DNA of 7,574 nt from an uncultured Ruminococcus sp. (GTDB taxonomy: Bacteria > Bacillota_A > Clostridia > Oscillospirales > Ruminococcaceae). The DNA lies in contig CALFMA010000489.1 of NCBI GenBank assembly GCA_937880065.1, positions 1-7,574 on the forward strand. The letters run 5' to 3'. A program made the position numbers and the translations under genes. The notes under the pieces are model-generated. The model was given only the letters and a program-made list of their open reading frames with translations. It ran no database searches and had not been told where the DNA came from. Shown piece after piece: positions 1 to 6,770 of the stretch (positions are counted from its first letter, which is position 1; each line of letters starts with the position of its first letter).

Positions 1-181
1 GCCAATCATCAGCCGAGAGGAACTCATAGAATTCCCCTATAAGTTCCTCCGGAGTATATTTATACTGACAAAAGTATTGTCCAATGTATATCAGCATCGG
101 CTTGCAGCGCACAAAGAAGAAGTCCTTTATTACGTGGTGGTCGCCAATAATTAGATTATTAACAATTTGTTGGTCTGTCAT
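1..181 (-). CDS. Partial sigma-70-like protein, N-terminal 60 residues (Bacteroidales-type)
   Basis: An open frame starts at the ATG at 181 (minus strand) and runs off the left edge, giving 60 residues that begin MTDQQIVNNLIIGDHHVIKD and continue with FFFVRCKPMLIYIG and PEELIGEFYEFLSADDW. The order 'QIV..LI.GD..V..FFF..C.P', then an acidic 'EL..EFY.FL' helix, recalls region 2 of the short sigma-70-like factors common in Bacteroidales; this is from memory of the family and no search was made. If right, it would bind core RNA polymerase and direct an alternative regulon. The start is the first ATG after an in-frame TGA at 200-202; the nearest purine-rich stretch (AAAGAG) is a weak ribosome site. 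It lies 43 bases downstream of the 96-aa gene and could be co-transcribed with it. Regions 3 and 4, needed to confirm the family, are outside the window. Confidence 0.5.
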   Translation of the reverse strand, partial: MTDQQIVNNLIIGDHHVIKDFFFVRCKPMLIYIGQYFCQYKYTPEELIGEFYEFLSADDW

Positions 182-224
182 ATAGATTTCTCTTTCGTTT
201 CAAGAGACGTTTTATTTCCCTATA

Positions 225-515
225 TCATTTATAATTAAGCATGTTCCGCAATCTTTTGATTGCATATTGTTCTTCTATAAGTCGTTGCTCCAAAATTGTT
301 CTATTAATTGCACCGTTGATGTATTCCAACTGGTGTTCAATTTGAGCTATGTTCTTCTCATGCATTGCAATCTCTGCTTCTATATGTTCACTACTACTTG
401 TTCCTCCAGCTTCATCAAACCCAATATCAGCATTCCAATCTAATTCATCAAAAAAATCTTGTGGTGTAGCCCAGTCATGTCTTTCACTACTGAACATTAC
501 TTCTATATTCTCCAT
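225..515 (-). CDS. 96-aa protein: Dam-methylase-like N-terminus joined to a helical tail
   Basis: The product has 96 residues. Residues 8-26 (FSSERHDWATPQDFFDELD) match the start of phage-type DNA N6-adenine methyltransferases, which typically open with 'S...DEWxTPQxFFDxLN'. The resemblance stops there. No DPPY catalytic motif or AdoMet pocket follows, and a full Dam protein would be roughly 150-200 residues. Residues 43-96 are charged and alpha-helical (EAEIAMHEKNIAQIEHQLEY, then LEQRLIEEQYAIKRLRNML), suggesting a short coiled coil. The start is supported by AGGAGG at 521-526, five bases from the ATG, and by a consensus promoter at 537-565. It is divergent from hup and 43 bases ahead of the sigma-like gene. 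It cannot be a working methylase. It may be a phage-derived remnant, a small helical protein with a chance similarity, or a third hybrid frame like the two seen later. Confidence 0.6.
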   Translation of the reverse strand: MENIEVMFSSERHDWATPQDFFDELDWNADIGFDEAGGTSSSEHIEAEIAMHEKNIAQIEHQLEYINGAINRTILEQRLIEEQYAIKRLRNMLNYK

Positions 516-536
516 GTTTTCCTCCTATTTTTATAT

Positions 537-565
537 AGTATACCATAATTTTCCAACTTTGTCAA
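537..565 (-). promoter_or_regulatory. Sigma-70 promoter for the 96-aa gene
   Basis: On the minus strand, TTGACA (560-565) is followed after exactly 17 bases by TATACT (537-542), about 21 bases ahead of the ATG at 515. AGGAGG lies between. This is a near-consensus housekeeping promoter of Firmicutes/Proteobacteria style, unlike the Bacteroidales -33/-7 elements expected for the sigma-like gene downstream. Confidence 0.75.
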
Positions 566-596
566 TAGGCAGATGAAAAAAACTTAAAAAAAAGAC

Positions 597-624
597 TTGC
601 TATAATTTGAAATTCAAATATAAT
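597..624 (+). promoter_or_regulatory. Promoter of hup
   Basis: TTGCTA (597-602), a 16-base spacer and a perfect TATAAT (619-624) stand 34 bases before the hup start. A second TATAAT at 601-606 overlaps the -35 and has no good partner upstream, so the downstream -10 is preferred. AAGGGG at 643-648, ten bases before the ATG, is the likely ribosome site. Confidence 0.65.
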
Positions 625-658
625 AGGAAATGTAGATAAGAAAAGGGGTTTAAATACT

Positions 659-937
659 ATGAACAAAGAAGAATTAGTACAAGAAATTTCAAAAAAAGCT
701 AAAGTTACTCAAAAAGAAGCTAACGAAGTATTATCAGCTTTAATCGAAACAGTTGAAAAAACAGTTTCTAAAGGTAAAAAAGTTACTTTAGTTGGTTTTG
801 GTACTTTCGAACCACGTAAGAGAGCTGCTAGAAATGGTAGAAACCCTCAAACTGGTAAAGAAATTAAAATCCCTGCTAAAACAGTTCCTGTTTTCTCAGC
901 TGGTAAAAAATTCAAAGAAGTTGTTAACGCAAAATAG
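659..937 (+). CDS. hup: DNA-binding protein HU
   Basis: This 92-residue protein is full length for an HU/IHF monomer. HU forms dimers that bend and compact DNA in the nucleoid. The family features are all present: N-terminal helices beginning MNKEELVQEISKKAKVTQKE, the 'VTLVGFGTFEPRKRAARNGRNP' beta-ribbon start (residues about 43-64) with the GRNP turn whose proline intercalates into DNA, and the closing 'IPAKTVPVFSAGKKFKEVV' helix. The 'GFGTFEPRKR...FSAGKKFKE' wording is closest, from memory, to cyanobacterial and Gastranaerophilales HU rather than Bacteroides or Clostridium HU. Codons are almost all A/T-ending (GAA, AAA, TTA, GTT), and a counted sample is about 27% GC, clearly lower than the genes from 1300 onward. 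It is monocistronic, with its own promoter and terminator. The identification as HU is firm; the taxonomic reading is an inference. Confidence 0.96.
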   Translation: MNKEELVQEISKKAKVTQKEANEVLSALIETVEKTVSKGKKVTLVGFGTFEPRKRAARNGRNPQTGKEIKIPAKTVPVFSAGKKFKEVVNAK

Positions 938-962
938 TTAATGCTCTTTAGAAGTGTTTAGG

Positions 963-997
963 CAAGCGGTGTGAAAAATCACACCGCTTGTTTTTTT
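963..997 (+). terminator. Rho-independent terminator of hup
   Basis: A perfect 12-bp inverted repeat, CAAGCGGTGTGA (963-974) with TCACACCGCTTG (979-990), closes an AAAA loop and is followed by seven T (991-997). It sits 25 bases after the hup stop and separates hup from the next frame. Confidence 0.93.
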
Positions 998-1007
998 ATT
1001 TTTGCGA

Positions 1008-1013
1008 TATAAT
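1008..1013 (+). promoter_or_regulatory. Possible -10 box for the HTH-helicase frame
   Basis: A TATAAT stands 14 bases before the ATG at 1028, just beyond the hup terminator. The hexamer 17 bases upstream (985-990, CGCTTG, inside the terminator stem) is a poor -35, so only the -10 is supported. No clear Shine-Dalgarno precedes the ATG (ACGGAT only), which would suit a near-leaderless message. Confidence 0.35.
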
Positions 1014-1027
1014 CAATAATAACGGAT

Positions 1028-2983
1028 ATGGAAAAAAAGGATTATCACAAAATTACTGTTGCGGACATGTCGCCGCATATTCATCATTTTCAACCAAATG
1101 AAAACAAGGTTGAAAAAATTTTGGAATGGATAAAAAATTGGATTCAGATGTCATTGGAGTGTGGTAAAATACATCCGTACTACTTATTACCCTCAAAAGC
1201 GGATTTGGCTTATCATATAGGGGTTAGTCAAGGAACAATGCAAAATGTGTTCCGCTTGCTTGAAGATGCAGGAATTGACTACCGCAAAAAGGTTGTTGCA
1301 CGTATCTACAAGCTTTATATGGAGCGTCTTAGAACTGCAAACGCTCTTGATTTTGACGATATTCTCTGCAAAACTGTGGAACTTTTTGATAAGTTCCCGG
1401 AGGTGCTTGAAAAATACCGCAGCCGCTATAAATACATAATGGTTGACGAGTATCAGGATACAAACCACGTTCAGTTCAGACTTGTTTCACAGCTTTCCGC
1501 AGGGCATAAAAATCTCTGCGTTGTAGGTGATGACGACCAGAGTATTTACCGTTTCAGAGGTGCGAATATTGAGAATATTCTCGGCTTTGAGGAGCAGTTT
1601 GAGGGTGCGGCAGTAATCCGCCTTGAACAGAATTACCGTTCAACAAAAACTGTACTTGATGCCGCAAATTCCATTATTTCAAACAATATGGGACGTAAGG
1701 AAAAATCCCTTTGGACAAATGGTGAGCAGGGCGAAAAAATTATTTGGTACAAAGCGGCTGATGAAAATGATGAGGCTAATTTCATCGTGAAAACAGTTAA
1801 AGCCGACTATGAAAAGCACGGCTCATACAGCAGAAATGCAATACTTTACCGAATGAATGCTCAGTCAAATATTGTTGAAAGAGCATTGGTCAAGGCTGAT
1901 ATTCCTTACAGAGTTTACGGCGGCATGCGTTTCTATGATCGCAAGGAAATCAAGGATATTACTTCATATCTTGCATTTATAAATAACCCCAATGATATGC
2001 TTCGTTTCAGAAGAATTATCAGCGAGCCAAAAAGGGGAATAGGTGATTCAACGGTTGCACTTATTGACGATATAAGCCGTGATTTGAAAATTTCTCCCTA
2101 TGAGGTTATGAGAGATTGCGACCAGTTTGCACCATTGTCTAAAAAGGTTACAGCTTTAAAGGCTGCGGCTGAAATGTTCGGCGAACTTATTGATATGGTT
2201 GAAACTTCTCCTCTTGATGAGATTTTTGACGCAGTTCTCACAAAAACAGGTTATCTCACATATCTGAAAAATCAGGAAAACGGCGATAACAAGGTTGAAA
2301 ACGTAGAGGAACTCCGCACATCAATTCTCCGCTATATGGAAGAATCAACCGAACCTACTTTAGGCGGATTTCTTGAAGAAACTGCATTGTTTACCGATGC
2401 CGACGAAGATGACGGCGGACGTGACAAGGTTATGCTTATGACAATCCATTCCGCAAAGGGACTTGAATTTGACAATGTATTCCTTATCGGTATGGAGGAC
2501 GGAATTTTCCCAGGCTCACGCTCTCTTGACAATGAGGACGATATGGAGGAGGAACGCCGTCTTGCATATGTTGCGGTTACCCGTGCGAAAAAGCAGCTTT
2601 ATGTGACAAGTGCAGGAAGAAGAATGATTTTCGGACAGACACAGCATAATGTCACATCACGCTTTATCCGTGAAATCGGCAAGGAGCATTACATAAAGCA
2701 GGATAACTATACAAAAAATAAGGATATGCACGACAATTCCGTAACGGAAGTGCAGTCCCTCAGCTTGCAGCAGCAGATTGCAATGGCAAAAAGACAGACT
2801 GCTGTAAAGGCAACAAATACCACATATGAGGCAGGGGAGAGAGTTTCCCATAAGATTTTCGGCGAGGGAACTATAATTTCCGCAACACCTGCGTCAAATG
2901 ACTATATGCTTGAAATTGCCTTTGATAAAGTCGGCACAAAGAAGATTATGGCGAATTTTGCAAAGATTACAAAGCTTAACTAA
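1028..2983 (+). CDS. pcrA: Hybrid frame: GntR-type winged helix fused to PcrA helicase lacking Walker A
   Basis: One 651-residue frame holds two unrelated parts. Residues 1-82 form a GntR-like DNA-binding domain with the helix-turn-helix 'LPSKADLAYHIGVSQGTMQN VFRLLEDAG' (54-82). From about residue 84 (DYRKKVVARIYKLYMERLRT) it is UvrD/PcrA helicase: motif II VDEYQDTN (139-146), motif III VVGDDDQSIYRFRGA (165-179), motif IV LEQNYRST (199-206), motif V MTIHSAKGLEF (471-481), motif VI EEERRLAYVAVTRAKK (507-522), and the C-terminal Tudor-like domain (about 600-650) that contacts RNA polymerase in PcrA. PcrA is normally about 720-750 residues, so roughly the first 180-190 are gone, including the Q motif, Walker A (GxGKT) and motif Ia. 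ATP hydrolysis is therefore not expected. GC content rises across the join. The helicase part belongs with pyk downstream and the HTH part with hup upstream. A chimeric join is the simplest reading. Confidence 0.85.
   Translation: MEKKDYHKITVADMSPHIHHFQPNENKVEKILEWIKNWIQMSLECGKIHPYYLLPSKADLAYHIGVSQGTMQNVFRLLEDAGIDYRKKVVARIYKLYMERLRTANALDFDDILCKTVELFDKFPEVLEKYRSRYKYIMVDEYQDTNHVQFRLVSQLSAGHKNLCVVGDDDQSIYRFRGANIENILGFEEQFEGAAVIRLEQNYRSTKTVLDAANSIISNNMGRKEKSLWTNGEQGEKIIWYKAADENDEANFIVKTVKADYEKHGSYSRNAILYRMNAQSNIVERALVKADIPYRVYGGMRFYDRKEIKDITSYLAFINNPNDMLRFRRIISEPKRGIGDSTVALIDDISRDLKISPYEVMRDCDQFAPLSKKVTALKAAAEMFGELIDMVETSPLDEIFDAVLTKTGYLTYLKNQENGDNKVENVEELRTSILRYMEESTEPTLGGFLEETALFTDADEDDGGRDKVMLMTIHSAKGLEFDNVFLIGMEDGIFPGSRSLDNEDDMEEERRLAYVAVTRAKKQLYVTSAGRRMIFGQTQHNVTSRFIREIGKEHYIKQDNYTKNKDMHDNSVTEVQSLSLQQQIAMAKRQTAVKATNTTYEAGERVSHKIFGEGTIISATPASNDYMLEIAFDKVGTKKIMANFAKITKLN
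1262..1292 (+). other. Probable join between HTH gene and pcrA
   Basis: GntR similarity runs to 'RLLEDAGI' (to about 1276) and PcrA similarity is clear from 'DYRKKVVARIYKLY' (from about 1277). The codons for Ala-Gly-Ile-Asp around 1268-1279 would be plausible in either gene, so a short shared word there may mark the crossover. There is no insertion sequence, repeat or attachment-like sequence at the join. The exact base cannot be set without both parent sequences. Confidence 0.65.
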
Positions 2984-2994
2984 CGGAGGACATT

Positions 2995-4425
2995 ATGAGA
3001 AAGACTAAGATTGTATGCACTATCGGACCTGCAACAGATGACGAAAACATCATGCGTGAGCTTATGCTTGCAGGTATGAACGTAGCAAGATTTAACTTTT
3101 CCCACGGCGATTATGAAACTCATGAAAAGCGTTTCCGCCAGATAGAAAAGCTTCGCAAGGAACTGGATTTACCCATTGCTACACTTCTTGACACAAAAGG
3201 TCCTGAAGTTCGTCTTGGAAAATTTGTGGATAATAAGCCTGTGGAGATTTTCGACGGCGATACTTATACTCTCACCACAAATGATGTACCATGTACAGCT
3301 GAAATCGGAAGTGTAAGCTTCAAAAAACTTCCCAGAGATGTGAGTATCGGTACAAAAATTCTCATAAATGACGGTGTGGTGGAGCTTGTTGCTGAAAAGG
3401 TAACACAGACCGATATTGTATGCCGTGTTATTCACGGAGGAGTTCTTTCAAATAATAAGGGTATCAACGTACCCGGAGTAAAGCTTTCGATGCCATACCT
3501 CAGCGAGCGTGATATGGACGACTTGGAATTCGGCTCCAAAATGGGCTTCGACTTCATTGCGGCAAGCTTTGTAAGAACAGCCGCAGATATAAATTATCTC
3601 AGAAAATTCACACGCAGCCTTGGCTGGTTTGATGTGCGTATTATTGCGAAAATCGAGAATAGCGACGGTGTTGAGAATATTGACGAAATCCTTGAAGCCG
3701 CTGACGGAATAATGGTTGCCCGTGGTGATATGGGTGTAGAAATTCCATTTGAGCAGATTCCCGCAATTCAGAAAACTCTCATTAAAAAGGGTTATCACGC
3801 AGGAAAACAGGTGGTTACAGCTACACAGATGCTTGAATCAATGATTACAAATCCCCGTCCAACACGTGCGGAAATCACCGATGTGGCAAATGCTATTTAT
3901 GACGGAACAAGTGCAATTATGCTTTCGGGAGAAACTGCCGCAGGTGCATATCCTGTTGAAGCTGTAAAGACAATGGCACTTATTGCTGAAAATACAGAAA
4001 ATCACATTGACTATAAGGGACGTTTTGCAGAGCGTCGTTCTAATCCTGAGGGAAGTATTGCGGAGGCAATTGCCCACGCTACAGTTACAACTGCCCATGA
4101 CCTTGACGCAAGTGCAATTATAACTGTATCCCTTGGCGGTCAGACTGCAAGACTTATATCGAAATACCGTCCATGCTGTCCTATTATCAGCTGTACAATG
4201 AGCGAGGTTGTATGCCGCCAGATGAATATGAGCTGGGGCGTAGTGCCTTATATCATTGACGAAAAGAACAGCACAGATGAGCTTTTTGCGGCAGCTGTAG
4301 AAGCGGCTGAGGAACATCGTCTTGTGGAGGACGGCGACCTCGTGGCAATTACCGCAGGCGTACCTCTTGGAGTTTCGGGAACTACAAATCTTATGAAGGT
4401 TGAAAGAATAGGAAACGGAATATAA
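2995..4425 (+). CDS. pyk: Pyruvate kinase
   Basis: This cytoplasmic enzyme catalyses the last step of glycolysis, phosphoenolpyruvate + ADP to pyruvate + ATP. Its 476 residues cover the complete A/B/C-domain core without the extra C-terminal PEP-utiliser-like domain of Bacillus Pyk (about 585 aa). Visible marks are the N-terminal 'KIVCTIGPA' and 'NVARFNFSHG' (29-38), 'LLDTKGPEVRLG' (64-75), the signature 'IIAKIENSDGVEN' (216-228) with catalytic Lys219 and metal ligand Glu221, 'ARGDMGVEI' (242-250) with metal ligand Asp245, and 'ATQMLESM..NPRPTRAE' (276-293). Glu71 occupies the position of rabbit Glu117, which marks K+-dependent enzymes; K+-independent ones carry Lys there. The start is set by GGAGG at 2985-2989, five bases upstream. 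It follows the pcrA stop by 11 bases, so the two are probably one operon, and ends at a strong terminator. It appears intact. Confidence 0.97.
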   Translation: MRKTKIVCTIGPATDDENIMRELMLAGMNVARFNFSHGDYETHEKRFRQIEKLRKELDLPIATLLDTKGPEVRLGKFVDNKPVEIFDGDTYTLTTNDVPCTAEIGSVSFKKLPRDVSIGTKILINDGVVELVAEKVTQTDIVCRVIHGGVLSNNKGINVPGVKLSMPYLSERDMDDLEFGSKMGFDFIAASFVRTAADINYLRKFTRSLGWFDVRIIAKIENSDGVENIDEILEAADGIMVARGDMGVEIPFEQIPAIQKTLIKKGYHAGKQVVTATQMLESMITNPRPTRAEITDVANAIYDGTSAIMLSGETAAGAYPVEAVKTMALIAENTENHIDYKGRFAERRSNPEGSIAEAIAHATVTTAHDLDASAIITVSLGGQTARLISKYRPCCPIISCTMSEVVCRQMNMSWGVVPYIIDEKNSTDELFAAAVEAAEEHRLVEDGDLVAITAGVPLGVSGTTNLMKVERIGNGI

Positions 4426-4458
4426 AAAAGCTGTGCAGAATTTTCTGCACAGCTTTTT
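4425..4458. terminator. Bidirectional terminator between pyk and the lipoprotein gene
   Basis: AAAAAGCTGTGCAGAA and its reverse complement meet at 4425-4458, with an uninterrupted stem of at least AGCTGTGCAG/CTGCACAGCT. The A run on the left and T run on the right make it usable in both directions. It begins in the pyk stop codon and ends two bases before the stop of the convergent lipoprotein gene, so it serves both. Confidence 0.92.
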
Positions 4459-4460
4459 GG

Positions 4461-5612
4461 CTATTTATCGGTATTTTCATCAACTGCTGTTGTTTTTGTT
4501 TCAGTTGAATTTTTTGTTGGAGTTGTTTTTGTTGTGGGAGTTGGATTATTTACGGGAGCTGTTGTCTGTGGTGTAGGATTTTTTGCAGGTGAAATCGGAG
4601 TATTGACGGGATTTGACATTGTAGGATTATAATTCTGATATTTCTTCATTTTGCGTTTTTTGAAAAACTTCACAATTGAAACAATTGCAAAAACAAAAAG
4701 TCCGATTACAATTGCGTGAGGGAGAAGATAAATCAATGCAAAAAGCAGCGATTCCATAACGGAAAGAAATCCCTTTGCCGATGAAGAAACAGTATTTTTC
4801 AGACGTGTAAAAAATGTGTCGGGTTCTTCCTCAACAGGCTCATCTTCTACATATTCACGGACTTCGTTAATTGTGAGATGAACGTAGGAATAGGCAACAT
4901 CTGTCTGAATTTCATTCATACGGGTTGTCAGCTTTGAAATTTCAATCTGAATATTTGTAAGTTCATTTTCAACGGCAATTGCAGTTGCTTTATCATCAAT
5001 TTCCGCCAGCAATTCAATATATCTCTGTTCTTTAGCCTGATAAATTTCAAGAGTTGTGGATAAGTCGTTGTATTCTCTTGTGAGGTTATCTACGCTTGCT
5101 TTTTTACTTCTTAAATCGCCGAGATTTGCGATATAATCGCAGAATTCATCATAATCCTCACTTGGAACACGGAGAGTAGCATTGTAGGTTTTCCAGCTTT
5201 TAACATCATCATAAACCCACTTGTCAGAGGATTTTCCGTCGGTATAGTTTTCGTGTTCGGGGAACGCACCATAGGTATCAAGGCTTTCTCTCAGATTATC
5301 TATAGCGGTGTCAAAGTCGAGAACGTCAACTGTCATATTGCAGGAATAGACGAGCATTTCCTTGCGGATTACCATTTTTGAAGTGTTGACAGGTTTCTCC
5401 TCGCTGCTTGAAGAATCGCCCGAAATCTCCGCAGATTCGCCTTGGGCAATTTCCGCATCATCAAAGTTTTCTTGCGGAGTTTCGTAATATTCCTCTGCCG
5501 CATTGTCATATCTTATACTTTCATTTACATCGGCTTTTTCGTTTGCACCACAGCCTGTAAAAAGAAGTGAACTTATAAGTATGGGTATAAGTAATTTTGA
5601 TTTGTTTTTCAT
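4461..5612 (-). CDS. DUF4349-family membrane-anchored lipoprotein
   Basis: The 383-residue protein is exported and anchored. It has a basic N-terminus, a hydrophobic stretch and a lipobox LFTG-C with Cys21, followed by an acidic, Ser/Glu-rich spacer (about 25-78). The core (about 80-255) fits DUF4349: 'KEMLVYSCNMTVDVLDFDTA', 'YNATLRVPSEDYDEF', then a long coiled coil (about 173-235) and the closing beta strand 'VAYSYVHLTINE'. One transmembrane segment at about 285-315 is followed by the basic stretch KFFKKRKMKKY, placing the C-terminus in the cytoplasm. That tail (325-383) is low-complexity Pro/Thr/Asn-rich. The function of DUF4349 proteins is not established; envelope sensing or scaffolding is only a guess. 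The start has AGGAGGG (5620-5626) seven bases upstream and its own promoter, so it is transcribed independently of the flavodoxin gene upstream. It converges with pyk across a shared terminator. Confidence 0.88.
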   Translation of the reverse strand: MKNKSKLLIPILISSLLFTGCGANEKADVNESIRYDNAAEEYYETPQENFDDAEIAQGESAEISGDSSSSEEKPVNTSKMVIRKEMLVYSCNMTVDVLDFDTAIDNLRESLDTYGAFPEHENYTDGKSSDKWVYDDVKSWKTYNATLRVPSEDYDEFCDYIANLGDLRSKKASVDNLTREYNDLSTTLEIYQAKEQRYIELLAEIDDKATAIAVENELTNIQIEISKLTTRMNEIQTDVAYSYVHLTINEVREYVEDEPVEEEPDTFFTRLKNTVSSSAKGFLSVMESLLFALIYLLPHAIVIGLFVFAIVSIVKFFKKRKMKKYQNYNPTMSNPVNTPISPAKNPTPQTTAPVNNPTPTTKTTPTKNSTETKTTAVDENTDK

Positions 5613-5648
5613 ATGAATTCCCTCCTGTGAGTTATATTTGTTGTGTAT

Positions 5649-5677
5649 ATGATAGCATATTAATTCGATAAAGTCAA
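5649..5677 (-). promoter_or_regulatory. Promoter of the DUF4349 lipoprotein gene
   Basis: Minus strand TTGACT (5672-5677), a 17-base spacer and TATCAT (5649-5654), 36 bases before the ATG at 5612. Both boxes are one base off consensus. Confidence 0.75.
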
Positions 5678-5769
5678 TATAAAATGTTGTATTTTAACAA
5701 AGATGTAATTGTTATGTAATATAAATATCAAATAAATTACACAGGAATGGAAAAAATTACAGATAAACG

Positions 5770-6294
5770 CTATTTTTCAGCCCATTCCAAAATAGGCTGA
5801 ATATATTTTTTGTCTGAAATATCATAGGATTTTGAAATCATTTCCGCCATTACCTTTTCTTCTTCTGACTGGTCTTTTTTTGCTTTCAGAGCCGAAACAA
5901 AGGCTTTCATCATAAGTCGTGACGCTAAAGACATTTTGTCATAGTCAAAGCCGCCCTGACAATAAAAAACTGCAACATTCTTATGTTCTTCCTCGGTAAA
6001 CCATGATTTCATAGCCTTTTCCAGTTCGGGATTATCATTTGGACTTCCGCCAACGCAGAATACCGCAAGCTTTTTATTCTCCCAGTCTTTCATTTTTCCC
6101 TTGAACCATTTGATTTTGCTGACACTTCCAGCACAAGCCCAGCCGCCGAAAATAATTCTGTCGTAATCTTTGAAATCCTTGTTTTTTACCGCTTTCAGTT
6201 CGAAACATTCGCAGGAAAGTGCCTCACTAATCCAACCTGCATAACGCTTTGTAAAGCCTGTCTGTGAATTGTAAATTACTGCCGTTTTACTCAT
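5770..6294 (-). CDS. Flavodoxin-domain protein
   Basis: This is a small cytoplasmic FMN-binding protein of the flavodoxin/HemG-like type, 174 residues from the chosen start. The phosphate loop is 'NSQTGFTKRYA' (residues 9-19 of the 174-aa form, S/T-x-T-G-x-T), right after the first beta strand 'KTAVIY'. The second loop is 'IIFGGWACAGSV' (47-58) and the third strand and loop 'LAVFCVGGSPND' (76-87), all where FMN contacts lie in this fold. The longer frame beginning at 6309 (MEVIKM) is rejected because its first codons are themselves the ribosome site: GGAGG at 6303-6307 sits eight bases before the ATG at 6294. That ATG overlaps the marR stop in the arrangement ATGAGTAA, implying translational coupling. 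The partner and substrate are unknown; electron transfer or a quinone/redox-stress role under MarR control is an inference. Confidence 0.88.
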   Translation of the reverse strand: MSKTAVIYNSQTGFTKRYAGWISEALSCECFELKAVKNKDFKDYDRIIFGGWACAGSVSKIKWFKGKMKDWENKKLAVFCVGGSPNDNPELEKAMKSWFTEEEHKNVAVFYCQGGFDYDKMSLASRLMMKAFVSALKAKKDQSEEEKVMAEMISKSYDISDKKYIQPILEWAEK

Positions 6295-6766
6295 TTTTAT
6301 TACCTCCATATGATTTCAGATTATTTTCAATTTTTGAAATTACCGAATAGGTGCTGTCAATTTCTTCATCTGAAATTCCGCTGAACAGCATATCCATAAA
6401 TTCAGTTTCTTTTTTACGGTATTTTTCAGCCATAGAAAATGCCTTTTCCGTCATAAAAATCTGCTGTTTCCTCTTGTCATTTTCATTCTGGGAAATCTGC
6501 AAAAATCCCTTATTTTCAAGGCTTTTCACTATCTGTTTAACATTCTGCCGTGAGCAGCCCATGGTTTTCGCTAAATCGTTCATAGTGGGCGGTTCATCGG
6601 AAAATAAATTCATACAAGCCATAAGAAAAAACTGTTTGCAGGTAATTTCTTCGTAAAAGGAATCGCCTGTAGCCTGCAAGCGGTTGTGAAATGCAAAAAA
6701 CAAGCCGAAAAGGGCATATTTATGCTCAATCATTTCAAATACATCAGCGTTATTTATTATAATCAT
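6287..6766 (-). CDS. MarR-family transcriptional regulator
   Basis: This is a 159-residue winged-helix repressor or activator of the MarR family, which acts as a dimer on palindromic operators. The N-terminal helix (about 11-35) begins the dimer interface. 'ITCKQFFLMACMNLF' (41-55) and 'PTMNDLAKTMGCSRQNVKQI' (60-79) give the helix-turn-helix, with recognition helix 'SRQNVKQIVKSLENKGFL' (72-89). The wing is 'ENDKRKQQIFMT' (95-106), and a long C-terminal helix ends in 'ISKIENNLKSY'. It is the first gene of a two-gene unit with flavodoxin, overlapping it by eight bases. A 24-bp palindrome over its transcription start points to autoregulation. The start is uncertain: AGGAG (6767-6771) touches the ATG at 6766 with no spacer. 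Met12 (6733) is the next in-frame ATG but has no ribosome site. Confidence 0.92.
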   Translation of the reverse strand: MIIINNADVFEMIEHKYALFGLFFAFHNRLQATGDSFYEEITCKQFFLMACMNLFSDEPPTMNDLAKTMGCSRQNVKQIVKSLENKGFLQISQNENDKRKQQIFMTEKAFSMAEKYRKKETEFMDMLFSGISDEEIDSTYSVISKIENNLKSYGGNKNE

Positions 6767-6770
6767 CTCC

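Noticed and set aside
349..576. Plus-strand 75-aa hydrophobic frame
   Set aside because: Opposite strand of the 96-aa gene and its promoter; no ribosome site and no continuation.
1193..1468. Minus- and plus-frame small ORFs across the helicase join
   Set aside because: No recognisable motifs or ribosome sites; the main frame carries clear family similarity through the whole region.
1028..2983. A genuine new regulator-helicase defence or repair system
   Set aside because: Walker A is absent, composition changes at the join, and the two halves each fit their own neighbours (hup on the left, pyk on the right), so no functional system is claimed.
3448..4317. Long minus-strand open frames inside pyruvate kinase (3448-3798 and 3838-4317)
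   Set aside because: They are Cys/His/Asn-rich, have no ribosome sites or family motifs, and lie wholly opposite the conserved pyk gene.
5613..5769. Terminator sought after the flavodoxin gene
   Set aside because: Only weak A/T-rich inverted words (TGTAAT/ATTACA) are present; no GC-containing stem with a T tract, so the operon end is not marked by a clear hairpin.
6295..6309. Longer flavodoxin start (MEVIKM) at 6309
   Set aside because: The ATG and the following codons form the GGAGG ribosome site for the ATG at 6294.
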